The position numbers and the translations under genes are program-made. Below the pieces are notes generated by a model. It saw only the letters and a program-made list of their open reading frames with translations, was not told the origin of the DNA and searched no databases. A DNA stretch of 53,159 bases from an uncultured Eubacterium sp. (GTDB lineage: Bacteria; Bacillota; Clostridia; Lachnospirales; Lachnospiraceae): NCBI GenBank assembly GCA_910577225.1, contig CAJTMV010000032.1, positions 1-53,159 of the forward strand, given 5' to 3'. Below, in pieces: positions 7,933-17,836 of the stretch (position 1 is its first letter; each line of letters starts with the position of its first letter).

Positions 7933-8808
7933 CTACGGCTCCCTGACATCTTTGATTTTCTGCAGCCCCAAAATCACCGCCGCTCCAATCACAAAAAACA
8001 AAATATTAAACGTCTCCAAAGACAATGCCGCCTGTGGCGTATCCAGTGTCTCCGGCCCTCGGATGACTGCATAAATGGAGCCGATCATCAGTCCGATAAT
8101 CAGATAGATCGTCTGTGACCGGAACTGTTCCAGCGCTTTGCGGATGATTTTTACGACGCTGAATATACCGGTCAGGATTCCGCATCCAAAAATAAATACG
8201 GTCGGAAACGCTGCCAGATCAAAGTGAAGAATGTCCTTGATCGCAGTAATCACCGGCACATATAATCCCATAATCAGCAGCAGCGTCGAACCGGATATTC
8301 CCGGCAGCACCATGGCGGATATCGCTATCGCGCCGGCCAGAAATACATAAACGCCCAGCTGCAGATTCAGATGCTCCAGGTTCATGCTGTTTCCTCCTGA
8401 AACCGGATTAAAAAAAGTAATCGCGCATACAATTGCCGCTCCGATCAGCGCAAACAACACAGAGCCCGGATGGCTGCCAAGCGCTTCTTTTTCTTCTTTT
8501 GCCACGATCGGTATGGCCAACAGAATAAACCCGATAAACATGGAACTGATGGCGTAAATATTCGATTCGAAGACGCTCGCCAGCACCAGAACCGCCAGTA
8601 CCATTCCGCACACCCAGCCAATTCCCAGCTTTAATAAAAACAGCAGCGCTTTCTTTTTTTTCTTCATATTTCCACGCAGCAGATCGTCGATCGAACCGAT
8701 AAACTGATCATAAAACCCCAGCAGAAACGCAATCGTTCCGCCGGATACGCCTGGTACGCTGTCCGCAAGCGCCATGCAAAATCCTCTGATAAACTGTATA
8801 ATATACAT
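7933..8808 (-). CDS. DUF368 membrane protein (PopT-like undecaprenyl phosphate translocase)
   Basis: A 291-residue polytopic membrane protein with about eight hydrophobic segments. The two family signatures are present as internal repeats: ADSVPGVSGGTIAFLLGFYD near residue 15 and VLPGISGSTLLLIMGLY near residue 165. DUF368 proteins have been shown in some bacteria to return undecaprenyl phosphate across the membrane for cell wall and polymer synthesis; that role here is by family only. The binding site AGAGGG precedes the ATG. It is followed downstream by the twin stem elements and lies 82 bp from hisC. Confidence 0.88.
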   Translation of the reverse strand: MYIIQFIRGFCMALADSVPGVSGGTIAFLLGFYDQFIGSIDDLLRGNMKKKKKALLFLLKLGIGWVCGMVLAVLVLASVFESNIYAISSMFIGFILLAIPIVAKEEKEALGSHPGSVLFALIGAAIVCAITFFNPVSGGNSMNLEHLNLQLGVYVFLAGAIAISAMVLPGISGSTLLLIMGLYVPVITAIKDILHFDLAAFPTVFIFGCGILTGIFSVVKIIRKALEQFRSQTIYLIIGLMIGSIYAVIRGPETLDTPQAALSLETFNILFFVIGAAVILGLQKIKDVREP

Positions 8809-8890
8809 CTTTTCCCTCTTTCTGAAATAGTTTTCTGACCTTATTTTATGACTTTGTCTGGTAATACCATTGGAATCACCTGTCTGAGCC

Positions 8891-9955
8891 TCAGACGTTT
8901 TTCTTTAAATAACCGCGCAATACGTCGAGTAAAACGTCCATTTCTTCGTCTGTTCCGATCGTAATCCGCAAATAATTATCGATTCGCGGCTTGTTAAAAT
9001 ATCGTACATAAATATGTTCTTCTTTTAACGCTTCAAACAGCTTTTGCGCATGCACATCCGGATGTGTCACAAACAAAAAGTTGCTCTGGCTGTCGCCAAA
9101 GAGAAAGCCGAGCTTTTGAAACTCCTCTTTTACACGTTCTCTTGTTGCTATGATTTTATGAATCGTCTTTTTAAAATATGCCTCGTCTCTGAGAGCCGCT
9201 GCTCCCGCTGTCAGTGTCAGCTGATTCATCGTATACGAATTAAACGAGTATTTTACATTATTTAAATATCTGATTAACGTCTCTGAACCGAACGCATACC
9301 CGATCCGCATGCCGGCCAGAGATCTGGATTTTGAAAAAGTCTGGACAATCAGCAGATTTTCATACTGATTCAGCAGCGGCAGCGCCGATGTTCCTCCAAA
9401 GTCAATATACGCTTCGTCCACAATCACAATCACATCCTGATTGTGCTGTAAAATATGTTCGATCAGTGCCAGGCTTTCCAGCTCGCCGGTCGGTGCGTTT
9501 GGATTTGGAAAGACGACGCCGCCGTTTGGTATCTCATAATCCTCGGCGCAGATGCGAAACTGCGGATCCAGCGGTACCGTCTGGTATGGAATCCGAAACA
9601 GTCCGGCCCATACGTCGTAAAAAGAATACGTAATATCCGGAAATAAAATCGGTTTTTGAGAATTAAAAAAAGTCAGAAATGCCATTGCAAGAACGTCATC
9701 CGAGCCTACGCCTGCAAATACCTGCTCCGGTTTTACCCGATATCGTTTCGCCAGCGCGTTTACAAGCACGCCGGCCTCAGGGTCCGGATACAGACGCAGC
9801 CGGTCTGTGTCGGATGCATAGATGCTTTCCGCAACGCCCGGTGCAGGCGGATAAGGATTTTCATTTGTATTCAGCTTGATCATGCGCTGCTGATCGGGCT
9901 GTTCTCCCGGTACATAGGGTACCGCTTTTCTTATATTCGTTTCCCACAGGTTCAT
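8891..9955 (-). CDS. hisC: Histidinol-phosphate aminotransferase
   Basis: A fold-type I PLP aminotransferase that converts imidazole acetol phosphate to histidinol phosphate with glutamate. It is 354 residues, typical length. Motifs in order: KLNTNENPYPP at the N-terminus, VFAGVGSDDVL, FPNPNAPTGE, VDEAYIDF, and the PLP-lysine region TFSKSRSLAGMRIGYAFG; the C-terminal LRITIGT arginine is also present. No other his gene is in the window, so it is outside a his operon; relatives can act on other amino acids, which leaves some doubt about substrate. Confidence 0.9.
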   Translation of the reverse strand: MNLWETNIRKAVPYVPGEQPDQQRMIKLNTNENPYPPAPGVAESIYASDTDRLRLYPDPEAGVLVNALAKRYRVKPEQVFAGVGSDDVLAMAFLTFFNSQKPILFPDITYSFYDVWAGLFRIPYQTVPLDPQFRICAEDYEIPNGGVVFPNPNAPTGELESLALIEHILQHNQDVIVIVDEAYIDFGGTSALPLLNQYENLLIVQTFSKSRSLAGMRIGYAFGSETLIRYLNNVKYSFNSYTMNQLTLTAGAAALRDEAYFKKTIHKIIATRERVKEEFQKLGFLFGDSQSNFLFVTHPDVHAQKLFEALKEEHIYVRYFNKPRIDNYLRITIGTDEEMDVLLDVLRGYLKKNV

Positions 9956-9978
9956 GTTTCAACTCATCCTCTTTTCTA

Positions 9979-10023
9979 AAAAAATGTAGTAATCTTACCT
10001 GAATCAGATTACTACATTTTTAT
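9979..10023. terminator. Bidirectional terminator between hisC and galT
   Basis: Perfect 15-bp arms at 9981-9995 and 10006-10020 (AAAATGTAGTAATCT and its complement), flanked by A and T runs on both sides. It ends the galK-galT transcript on the minus strand. Confidence 0.85.
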
Positions 10024-10037
10024 TAGAATGTAAACAC

Positions 10038-11570
10038 TTATGCATTTACCGCCTGTACAAATTTTAGAAACGCATCTCTGCCCTCTTTGGTACATTTATA
10101 GACGCCTGCGTCTTCCAGCACCTGTTTAAATACAAGGCCGATTTCATGATCGATAATTCCGTCGATATTCGACGCATCGATGCGATCGTATTTTTTCATA
10201 AATTCGTCCGCCCAGTCCGCGTGTTTTTCCAGCGTCTCATCCGCCCTTATGTCCGCGCCTGCCAAAATCGCCTGTTTGAGCAGAGCCATCTCGTCTTTGA
10301 GTCTGGCCGGCAGCACCGCGAGTCCCATGACTTCGATCAGACCGATATTTTCCTTTTTAATATGGTGCAGATTCGCATGCGGGTGATAAACGCCAAGCGG
10401 ATGTTCCGGTGTGGTAATATTATTGCGGAGTACAAGATCCAGTTCATATTGACCATCCCGTCTTCTCGCAATCGGCGTAATCGTATTGTGCGGTTCGCCG
10501 TCCGTCTCTGCAAAGACAAAAGCGGCTTCATCCGTATATCCGCGCCATGCCGACAGTATTTTATCCGCCAGATCTGTCAGACGTTCTTTTTTATCCGCAC
10601 GAATACGAATGACTGACATCGGCCATTTTACAATTCCTGCCGACACATCTTCATAGCCTGCAAACGAAATCTCCTGTTCGATCGGCGCTTTTGCCATTGC
10701 AAACTCATAGTGTCCGCCCTGGAAATGATCGTGACTTAAGATCGAACCGCCTACAATTGGCAGATCTGCATTGGAGCCTACAAAGTAATGCGGGAACTGC
10801 TCCACGAAATCCAGCAGCTTTCCAAACGCCGCGCGCTCGATCTTCATCGGCGTATGCTGCGCATTGAACACGATACAATGCTCGTTGTAGTATACATATG
10901 GCGAATACTGGAAATACCAGTCGCTCTGATTAATCGTAATTGGGATAATCCGGTGATTTTGTCTCGCCGGATGGTTTACGCGTCCTGCGTAGCCTTCGTT
11001 TTCCCTGCATAACAGACATTTTGGATAACCGCTCTGCTTTGCCAGCTTTGCCGCTGCAATCGCCTTTGGATCTTTTTCCGGCTTGGATAAGTTAATGGTA
11101 ATATCCAGCTCGCCGTATTCCGTATCTGTGACCCATTTGAGATCTTTTTTGATGCGGTATCTGCGGATATAGTTCGTATCGCAGCTTAATTTGTAAAAAT
11201 AGTCGGTCGCTTTGCGCGGATCTTCGGCATACAGTTTCCGAAACCGGCCGATGACCTCGCCCGGTCTTGGCACGAGCACGCTCATAATCTTTGTATCGAA
11301 CAGATCACGGTATACGATACTGTCTTCTTTCAAAATTCCCTGCGCATGCGCTTCGTCCATCAGTTCGTTTAATATCGTCTCCAGTGCTTCCTCCGCGGTA
11401 TCCTGCGTCAGAGGCGGCTGTTTTTCATACGCCTGTACCGCCGCGTCTTCCAGTTCATCCAGCTCAAACAGCTCCAGCAGACGATTGATCGTATACTGTT
11501 TGTCTTCCGGCTGTATGAGTCCTGTCGCCAGTCCATAATCGGTTAATTTTAATATATTTTCCTGAATCAT
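10038..11570 (-). CDS. galT: UDP-glucose–hexose-1-phosphate uridylyltransferase (GalT, Firmicute type)
   Basis: Transfers UMP between UDP-glucose and galactose-1-phosphate in the Leloir pathway. At about 510 residues it is of the long GalT class found in Firmicutes, not the 350-residue enterobacterial type. The GSILSHDHFQGG segment carries the HxH-type active site of the family. The frame is open to a GTG/ATG further upstream, but the ATG at 11568-11570 has a strong AGGTGG site five bases before it. It follows galK by about 67 bp on the same strand. Confidence 0.93.
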   Translation of the reverse strand: MIQENILKLTDYGLATGLIQPEDKQYTINRLLELFELDELEDAAVQAYEKQPPLTQDTAEEALETILNELMDEAHAQGILKEDSIVYRDLFDTKIMSVLVPRPGEVIGRFRKLYAEDPRKATDYFYKLSCDTNYIRRYRIKKDLKWVTDTEYGELDITINLSKPEKDPKAIAAAKLAKQSGYPKCLLCRENEGYAGRVNHPARQNHRIIPITINQSDWYFQYSPYVYYNEHCIVFNAQHTPMKIERAAFGKLLDFVEQFPHYFVGSNADLPIVGGSILSHDHFQGGHYEFAMAKAPIEQEISFAGYEDVSAGIVKWPMSVIRIRADKKERLTDLADKILSAWRGYTDEAAFVFAETDGEPHNTITPIARRRDGQYELDLVLRNNITTPEHPLGVYHPHANLHHIKKENIGLIEVMGLAVLPARLKDEMALLKQAILAGADIRADETLEKHADWADEFMKKYDRIDASNIDGIIDHEIGLVFKQVLEDAGVYKCTKEGRDAFLKFVQAVNA

Positions 11571-11637
11571 GTCTTCCACCTTTCTAAAAAATACTGCCTG
11601 CCCGTCCATTTTCCATATTTGTGTCTATGTATGCCGC

Positions 11638-12804
11638 CTATACCAGTCTCGCCGGTCCGTCGCCGATCTCTACGACATAAAAATCGCCTGCATAACCGAT
11701 CTTTTCTTTATAAGCTCTGCCGACCTGATCGATAAACGTATCCACCGCCTCATCTTTGACAATGCTGACCGTACATCCGCCAAAGCCTGCGCCTGTCATA
11801 CGGGAGCCGATGACGCCGTCGATCTTCCATGCCTCTTCCACCATCGTATCCAGTTCCTCGCCCGTCACTTCATAATCATCCCGCAGCGATACGTGCGAAG
11901 CGTTCATTAATTCGCCAAACAGCTTTACATCGTTGTTTTTGAGCGCTTCTACCGCTTTTAACGTTCTCTGGTTCTCATATACCGCATGTTTTGCGCGTTT
12001 TTTGCGCACATCGTCTTTCACCGCGCTCTGATACTGCTCAAACTGCTCCTCGCTCAAATCTCCGAGCGATTCGATGCCTACGACTTCCTGGATTTCTGCC
12101 AGCGCTGTCTCGCACTCGCTGCGGCGTTCGTTATATTTGGAGTCTCCAAGTCCGCGTTTTTTATTTGTGCAGGAAATTACGATCTTGGCCCCTTTGAGGC
12201 TGATTGGCGCGTATTCATAATTTAACGTCGCCGTATCCAGAAAGATCGCATGATCCGCTTTTCCCATCGCAATCGCGAACTGATCCATAATGCCGCAGTT
12301 TACGCCGTTAAAATTATTCTCCGAATATTGTCCGATCAGCGCCAGATCCTGATTCGATACGTCAAACCCAAACAGATCTTTTAAAATATAGCCTGTCAGC
12401 ACTTCCACAGACGCAGAAGAAGAAAGACCGGAACCGTTTGGAATATTTCCGAATAAAAGCAGATCCATACCCTGTTCCACTTTCATGCCTCTTTCGCCAA
12501 ACGCCCACATCACGCCCTTCGGATAATTCGTCCAGTCTGCCTTGTTTTCTACTTTTAATCCCTGAACCGAAGATTCGATAACGCCTAAATGCTCGAAATT
12601 CATCGAATAAAACCGCAGCGTCTCGTCCTCTCTTTTTCTGACCACACCATAAGTGCCGATCGTCAGAGCACATGGAAATACGTGCCCGCCATTATAATCC
12701 GTATGTTCGCCGATCAGATTCACACGCCCCGGAGCAAAATATACCCGGATATCTCCCTCCGCTCCAAAAATCTCTTTGAATTTTTTCACTAATTCTGCCT
12801 GCAT
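11638..12804 (-). CDS. galK: Galactokinase
   Basis: Phosphorylates galactose at C1, the first committed step of the Leloir pathway. It is a GHMP kinase of 388 residues. The galactokinase signature GRVNLIGEHTDYNGG lies near residue 26, the phosphate loop NGSGLSSSASVEV near residue 122, and the third motif GAGFGGC near the C-terminus. AGAGAGG precedes the ATG. A promoter at 12978-13006 gives a leader of about 165 bases. No galE, galM or regulator is next to it. Confidence 0.96.
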   Translation of the reverse strand: MQAELVKKFKEIFGAEGDIRVYFAPGRVNLIGEHTDYNGGHVFPCALTIGTYGVVRKREDETLRFYSMNFEHLGVIESSVQGLKVENKADWTNYPKGVMWAFGERGMKVEQGMDLLLFGNIPNGSGLSSSASVEVLTGYILKDLFGFDVSNQDLALIGQYSENNFNGVNCGIMDQFAIAMGKADHAIFLDTATLNYEYAPISLKGAKIVISCTNKKRGLGDSKYNERRSECETALAEIQEVVGIESLGDLSEEQFEQYQSAVKDDVRKKRAKHAVYENQRTLKAVEALKNNDVKLFGELMNASHVSLRDDYEVTGEELDTMVEEAWKIDGVIGSRMTGAGFGGCTVSIVKDEAVDTFIDQVGRAYKEKIGYAGDFYVVEIGDGPARLV

Positions 12805-12977
12805 CTTGTTGTCCTCTCTTTCTTTTAAAGTCTTAGTCTGGTTTGCTGAAAATGAATCTTAAACAACTGCGTCATGCAACATTTACACCGCTGCATCCGC
12901 AGTGAATATCCCGCCTTGTTTCTATACGGTAATCCTACAGAGAATCAGGTCCTGTTCTTTCTATTTTTACTATCTGT

Positions 12978-13006
12978 ATTATAATCAATCTCCGGCTGGA
13001 ATGCAA
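12978..13006 (-). promoter_or_regulatory. Sigma-A promoter for galK-galT
   Basis: On the minus strand TTGCAT (13001-13006) and a perfect TATAAT (12978-12983) are separated by 17 bp. The leader to galK is long and holds a small hairpin near 12890-12905; no known riboswitch was recognised. Confidence 0.7.
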
Positions 13007-13184
13007 TTTCCAATTTCACATTTACAACAATATGCCGTAAAAATGCAACATAAAGACAACCAGACAGTCATCCCCGCAAACCGACGGTATTTTTAAAAAT
13101 GCACAAAATACGTCTGGCCTTATGAATTTTTTTTTATTTTTTCCATAAACTTTATTAAAACTCTCTGAATTTAAAATTATCCAC

Positions 13185-13213
13185 TTGTATGCATAAAATG
13201 CATGTGCTATAAT
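13185..13213 (+). promoter_or_regulatory. Sigma-A promoter for the PAP2 gene
   Basis: TTGTAT (13185-13190), a 17-bp spacer, and TATAAT (13208-13213), about 50 bp before the start codon. Confidence 0.75.
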
Positions 13214-13266
13214 CCGCAATATACAGATGCCTGATCCATCGATTCAGAAACAAAGAAGGGTGAAAA

Positions 13267-13989
13267 ATGCAACTCCAGGAAACAAAAAAAACAAAAACAA
13301 CGATCAAAGAGCTGGCTTATAACTACCGCCATGTCTGGGTATTATTCTATGGTGTCATTTATCTTACATGGTTTGCCTGGCTGGAACAGACCGTAACAAA
13401 AAAATTCCATATTATTACAATGCCGGTCGATCTGAAAATCCCATTTTGCGAATACTTTATCATTCCTTATCTGCTATGGTTCCTATACATTACATTTGGA
13501 GTCATATTCTTTTTCTTCCGTAATAAACAGGATTATTATAAAATCTGCGCTTTTTTATTTACCGGAATGACAGTATTTCTGATCGTGTCAACGATCTATC
13601 CGAACGGTCACTACCTAAGACCACAGGCATTTGAACGGGAAAACCTGTGCACGGAACTCGTACGCTGGCTGTATCAGACCGATACTCCCACGAATCTGTT
13701 TCCAAGCATCCACGTATACAATTCTCTCGGCGTTCACATCGCGCTGACGCACAGTGCATATTTTAAAGACAAAAAAATATGCCGGATGGTCTCTTTCGTA
13801 TTATGCGTATTGATCATCCTGTCCACAATGTTTTTAAAACAGCATTCGGTGTTCGACGTACTGACTGCTTTCGGCATGGCAGCTGTTATGTATTATGTCA
13901 TTTACCGCGAGGCATATAAAAAAGTACTCGTGCCGCTGCGTGCAGGAAAACCGGAAAAAAAGCAGGTATTACACGATTTACGGCTTTAA
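13267..13989 (+). CDS. PAP2-family membrane phosphatase/phosphotransferase
   Basis: A 240-residue integral membrane protein with about six hydrophobic segments. The PAP2 catalytic motifs are readable: FPSIHVYNS (motif C2 with its histidine) and FLKQHSVFDVLTA (motif C3, histidine plus aspartate). This subgroup resembles the PAP2_3 or inositol-phosphotransferase-like branch rather than undecaprenyl-diphosphate phosphatase. The substrate is probably a lipid phosphate, which is inference. It has its own promoter, an AAGGGTG binding site, and a terminator directly after the stop, so it is a single-gene unit facing nadE. Confidence 0.85.
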   Translation: MQLQETKKTKTTIKELAYNYRHVWVLFYGVIYLTWFAWLEQTVTKKFHIITMPVDLKIPFCEYFIIPYLLWFLYITFGVIFFFFRNKQDYYKICAFLFTGMTVFLIVSTIYPNGHYLRPQAFERENLCTELVRWLYQTDTPTNLFPSIHVYNSLGVHIALTHSAYFKDKKICRMVSFVLCVLIILSTMFLKQHSVFDVLTAFGMAAVMYYVIYREAYKKVLVPLRAGKPEKKQVLHDLRL

Positions 13990-13993
13990 CGAC

Positions 13994-14027
13994 ATACGCC
14001 TGTCTGCATGATTGCAGACAGGCGTAT
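13994..14027. terminator. Bidirectional terminator between PAP2 gene and nadE
   Basis: Perfect 15-bp arms at 13994-14008 and 14013-14027 (ATACGCCTGTCTGCA) with a four-base loop and a T-rich tail on the plus side. The flanking genes converge here. Confidence 0.85.
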
Positions 14028-14052
14028 CTGATTTATCTTTATCCCAGCTGTT

Positions 14053-15981
14053 TCATGCCGGATAATCCTCCATCTTCTCCAGCTCATCCATCCAGATTCG
14101 CACGCTCGCGTCGCTCGGCATACGCAGATCCCCTCTCGGCGATACCGCAACGGTGCCTACTTTCGGGCCGTCCGGCAGACAGGATCGTTTAAACTGCTGC
14201 GAGAAAAATCTGCGGTAAAATACTTTCAGCCAGCTGCGTATCGTTTCCTGTTCATAGACTCCGTCAAATGCAGCTTCGGCCAGACGCAGTACTTTTAAAG
14301 GCTCATATCCAAACCGCAAAACGCCGTACAAAAAGAAATCATGCAGCTCATACGGGCCTACGATATCTTCCGTCTTTTGTGAAATCCGGCCCTCTAACGG
14401 CGGCAGCAGCTCCGGACTGACCGGCGTATCCAGCACATCCAGCAGTACGTCAGCAAGTCCCTCGTCCCCACACGTATCCGCGACATACCGTACCAGATGT
14501 CTGACCAGTGTCTTTGGCACAGACGCGTTGACTCCGTACATCGACATATGATCTCCGTTATAAGTGGCCCATCCAAGCGCCAGCTCGGACATATCTCCCG
14601 TTCCGATGACCAGTCCGTTATGCATATTGGCAACATCCATCAGAATCTGCGTCCGCTCTCTTGCCTGACTGTTTTCATAAGTCACATCATGCATATGCGG
14701 ATCCTGACGAATGTCCTGGAAATGCACATGCACCGCATCGCAAATACTGATTTCCCTAAGATCCGCACCCAGATTCTGAATCAGATGCACCGCGTTTTCA
14801 TATGTGCGGTCTGTCGTACCAAATCCAGGCATCGTGATCGCCAGAATCTGCCCGTGCGGAATCTTTAACAGGTCAAATGCCCGTACCGTAACAAGCAGCG
14901 CAAGCGTGGAATCCAGTCCGCCCGAAATGCCTACGACCGCACAGCGGCATCCGGTATGTTCCAGTCGTTTTTTCAGTCCCATCGCCTGAATCGCAAAGAT
15001 CTCTTCACACCGTTTGCTCCTCTCCGCCGGATTGTCCGGTACAAACGGCGCCGGATCTATCTTACGGGTCAGCTTCGTCTCCAGGCGTTCCAGTGAAAAA
15101 TGTGTCATCGTATATTCTGACGCATCTTCCCATTCAAACGCGGACATCCTGCGGCGTTCCGAGAGCAGCTTATGCAGATCGATCTCCGAATAAATCGACG
15201 TATTGATAAAACGCTCCGCTTCTTTGAGCATCGTCCCGTTTTCCGCGATCATACTTTGTCCGGCATACACTACGTCCTGCGTGGATTCTCCATCCGAAGC
15301 ATTCGCATAAATATATCCGCACACAAGTCTTGCAGACTGCCCCGCAATCAGATCTCTGCGGTACATATCCTTTCCGGTCACCTCATCCGAAGCAGACAGA
15401 TTCACAAGCAGATTCGCGCCAGCCAGCGCATGTCTGACTCCGGGCGGATTCGGCGCCCAGACATCCTCGCATAATTCTGCCGCAATCCGCAGTCCCGGCA
15501 TACTGTCGCAGACAAAGATCTGATCCGTACCAAAAGGTACGGTGACTCCTTCGCGCAGCGTAACCGGCACAGTCCGTTTCATCCCTTTTGCAAAATGCCT
15601 TGCTTCGTAAAACTCCGCGTAATTCGGCAAAAACGTTTTTGGCACAATACCAAGCACCTTTCCTTCATGCAGCGCCGCGGCCGTATTATACAGCCTGCCC
15701 ATATAGGAAAGCGGCAGTCCGACAAAAATGATCGCATGGATGTCAGCGGAGGCTTCTGCAATTACAAACAGCTGATTTAACGCTTCTTCCAGTAAAAGCT
15801 CCTGTAAAAACAGATCTCCGCAGCTATAACCGGTAATACACAATTCCGGAAAGACCATAACCGCCGCCTGCTGATCAGCCGCTTCCCTAATATACTGAAT
15901 GATCATCTGCCCATTATACTTTGGGTCAGCCACCCTGACGTTTGGTGATAAGGCGGCTACTTTTATAAATCCATGTTTCAT
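14053..15981 (-). CDS. nadE: Glutamine-dependent NAD+ synthase
   Basis: Amidates nicotinic acid adenine dinucleotide to NAD+ using glutamine. The 642-residue protein has an N-terminal nitrilase-type glutaminase domain (FPELCITGYSCGD with the glutamate, then AAELCEDVWAP with the cysteine) and a C-terminal synthetase with the P-loop-like GISGGLDSTLALL and the later IGTGDMSELALGW. This is the fused, ammonia-channelling type. It is the last gene of a minus-strand unit: methyltransferase, hslO, nadE, with only 33 bp between hslO and nadE. Confidence 0.96.
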   Translation of the reverse strand: MKHGFIKVAALSPNVRVADPKYNGQMIIQYIREAADQQAAVMVFPELCITGYSCGDLFLQELLLEEALNQLFVIAEASADIHAIIFVGLPLSYMGRLYNTAAALHEGKVLGIVPKTFLPNYAEFYEARHFAKGMKRTVPVTLREGVTVPFGTDQIFVCDSMPGLRIAAELCEDVWAPNPPGVRHALAGANLLVNLSASDEVTGKDMYRRDLIAGQSARLVCGYIYANASDGESTQDVVYAGQSMIAENGTMLKEAERFINTSIYSEIDLHKLLSERRRMSAFEWEDASEYTMTHFSLERLETKLTRKIDPAPFVPDNPAERSKRCEEIFAIQAMGLKKRLEHTGCRCAVVGISGGLDSTLALLVTVRAFDLLKIPHGQILAITMPGFGTTDRTYENAVHLIQNLGADLREISICDAVHVHFQDIRQDPHMHDVTYENSQARERTQILMDVANMHNGLVIGTGDMSELALGWATYNGDHMSMYGVNASVPKTLVRHLVRYVADTCGDEGLADVLLDVLDTPVSPELLPPLEGRISQKTEDIVGPYELHDFFLYGVLRFGYEPLKVLRLAEAAFDGVYEQETIRSWLKVFYRRFFSQQFKRSCLPDGPKVGTVAVSPRGDLRMPSDASVRIWMDELEKMEDYPA

Positions 15982-16014
15982 TTGCCCTTCTACTCCTTTT
16001 AATACTATGATATA

Positions 16015-16905
16015 CTACAGTTTTTCGGTTCTATCGTCTGCCAGCATTTCTTTTAGCTCCTCCACATCGAACGAATAAGCGGTATTGCAGAACTGACATT
16101 TCACTTCGATCGGTTCGTTATCATCGATCATCTCCCGGATATCGCTTTTGGGAATACTAACGAGCGCTTTCAAAATACGCTCTTTGGAACAATTGCAGGC
16201 AAACTGTACCGGCATACGGTCAGTCACTTCCATCGCCAGCCCGCCTAACAGCTCCTCCAGTATATTCTCCGGCGTAAATCCCCGTTCCAGCATATCCGTT
16301 ACCGAACACAGCGCTTTTATATTCTTTTCCAGCTGTGCGATCACTTCCTCGCCAGCCTGTGGCATCAGCTGCAGGATAAAGCCTCCTGCCTGACGGATCG
16401 ACCAGTCCGTATCCACAAGAACGCCAAGACCGACCGAAGACGGCACCTGTTCCGATGACGCAAAATAATACGTCAGATCCTCCGCAATCTCTCCCGTCTG
16501 CAGCTGTGTCGTACCGACATATGGCTCCTTAAGTCCCAGATCTTTCATCACACGCAGAATTCCACTGCCAATCGCGCCGCCTACGTCCAGTTTCCCCATT
16601 GCGTTCAAAGGCAGCTCCACATCCGCTGCCTGCGGATATCCCTTGACATTACCGGCAGAATCTGCTGTAACAACCAGTCCCTTTGCCGGCCCGTCGCCTG
16701 CGATCTGAATCGTCAGTATATCGTCCTTCCCCTTCATCATGGCGCCCATCATGGCGCCTGCCGCCAGCAGCCTTCCCAGTGCCGCAGATATTACCGGACT
16801 TGTGCTGTGGCGGGTCGCTGCCTGCTGCGTCAGTTCCCTGGAAGTAACTGCAAATGCGCGGACCGCTCCTTCTGCCGCCGTCGCTCTTATCATATAATCT
16901 TTCAT
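16015..16905 (-). CDS. hslO: Hsp33 redox-regulated chaperone
   Basis: A cytosolic holdase that is switched on by oxidation of a zinc-bound cysteine cluster. The zinc motif is complete: CNC (in FACNCSKER) and, about 30 residues later, CQFC. The reading frame is open some 50 residues further upstream, but that part overlaps the preceding methyltransferase gene and has no family similarity. The ATG at 16903-16905 gives MKDYMIRATAAEG, the classical Hsp33 start, and 296 residues. An AGGAG lies 11 bases before it. It lies about 50 bp after the methyltransferase stop. Confidence 0.95.
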   Translation of the reverse strand: MKDYMIRATAAEGAVRAFAVTSRELTQQAATRHSTSPVISAALGRLLAAGAMMGAMMKGKDDILTIQIAGDGPAKGLVVTADSAGNVKGYPQAADVELPLNAMGKLDVGGAIGSGILRVMKDLGLKEPYVGTTQLQTGEIAEDLTYYFASSEQVPSSVGLGVLVDTDWSIRQAGGFILQLMPQAGEEVIAQLEKNIKALCSVTDMLERGFTPENILEELLGGLAMEVTDRMPVQFACNCSKERILKALVSIPKSDIREMIDDNEPIEVKCQFCNTAYSFDVEELKEMLADDRTEKL

Positions 16906-16955
16906 CGTTTTTCTGTCTCCTGTACCTGTTTTTTCTATCCATCTGATTTCATCCG

Positions 16956-17726
16956 TTATGGATTGGATGATTCTGACTGCCTGACTTTTTGACATTCCTT
17001 CGCAATGATATAAATGCGCTCGCTGTTTTCCCGCACCGGGCCGCGGTCTTTGCTGTCGCATGCCCTGATAAACTGCATTCCTGCCTGTTTTAGCAGACGT
17101 ACCACATCGGCCGGATCATAGCACCGTTCGTAGTGCAGCTCTTCATATTTTCGGTACAGCCCCTGCTCCTGCCGCACGAAAATCGTCAGCGCATATTCGT
17201 TCAGCCGTTCTTCCTCGTCGTAATAATTGTCCCAGATCAGACTGCCTTCTTCTCTGTGCTCGCTAAACGTCTGCGTCCCCATCATCTCGCAAAACTTATA
17301 ATGCGTATTTAGATCAATAATAAACATCCCGCCCGGATCCAGATAATTATTAACCAGACGAAATACCTCCAGCAGATCTTCCTCGCTGGTCAGATAATTA
17401 ATGGAATCGCAGACGCTGACCACTGCCCGCACGGTTCCATACAGTTCAAATTCGCACATATCCTGCGCAAGATACAAAATCCCCTCGCTCTGTGCCTCCC
17501 GCGCAATACTGAGCATTTCTTCCGACACATCGATCCCAATCATATCGTATCCGCTCTGCGCAAGCAGTCTGGTCATTCTTCCAGTGCCGCAGCCAAGCTC
17601 GCAGACCAGTCCGTCGCAAATCCCTTCCTCCTGCAACGTATCGGTCAGAAATTCCTTCCATTCCTCATATGGTACGTCGTCCATAAACAAATCATAAACT
17701 TCTGCAAATGCTGTATATGCTTCCAT
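16956..17726 (-). CDS. Class I SAM-dependent methyltransferase
   Basis: A 256-residue Rossmann-fold methyltransferase. The SAM-binding motif I is VCELGCGTGRMTRLLA, followed by GIDVSEEMLSIA and VVSVCDSINYL. The target is unknown. The start at MEAYTAFAEVYD (17724-17726) follows CAGGAG and drops 22 hydrophobic residues of the open frame that lie in the promoter. It is the first gene of the hslO-nadE unit. Confidence 0.88.
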   Translation of the reverse strand: MEAYTAFAEVYDLFMDDVPYEEWKEFLTDTLQEEGICDGLVCELGCGTGRMTRLLAQSGYDMIGIDVSEEMLSIAREAQSEGILYLAQDMCEFELYGTVRAVVSVCDSINYLTSEEDLLEVFRLVNNYLDPGGMFIIDLNTHYKFCEMMGTQTFSEHREEGSLIWDNYYDEEERLNEYALTIFVRQEQGLYRKYEELHYERCYDPADVVRLLKQAGMQFIRACDSKDRGPVRENSERIYIIAKECQKVRQSESSNP

Positions 17727-17760
17727 ACTGCTCAGACTCCTGTATTCATAAATTAGTAAC

Positions 17761-17789
17761 ATCATAACAAGAATCCGGATAGTTTTCAA
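17761..17789 (-). promoter_or_regulatory. Promoter for the methyltransferase-hslO-nadE unit
   Basis: On the minus strand TTGAAA (17784-17789), 17 bp, then TATGAT (17761-17766). It is back to back with the plus-strand promoter at 17808. Confidence 0.7.
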
Positions 17790-17807
17790 CAAAATTCAAT
17801 TCTCTGC

Positions 17808-17836
17808 TTGATTATTTTTTCCATCGCTTTTATACT
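17808..17836 (+). promoter_or_regulatory. Promoter for the membrane protein gene
   Basis: TTGATT (17808-17813), 17 bp, TATACT (17831-17836). Expected transcription start lies about 85 bases before the TTG start codon. Confidence 0.65.

Noticed and set aside
16906..17061. Longer N-terminus for hslO
   Set aside because: The extra 52 residues overlap the methyltransferase gene and do not resemble Hsp33.
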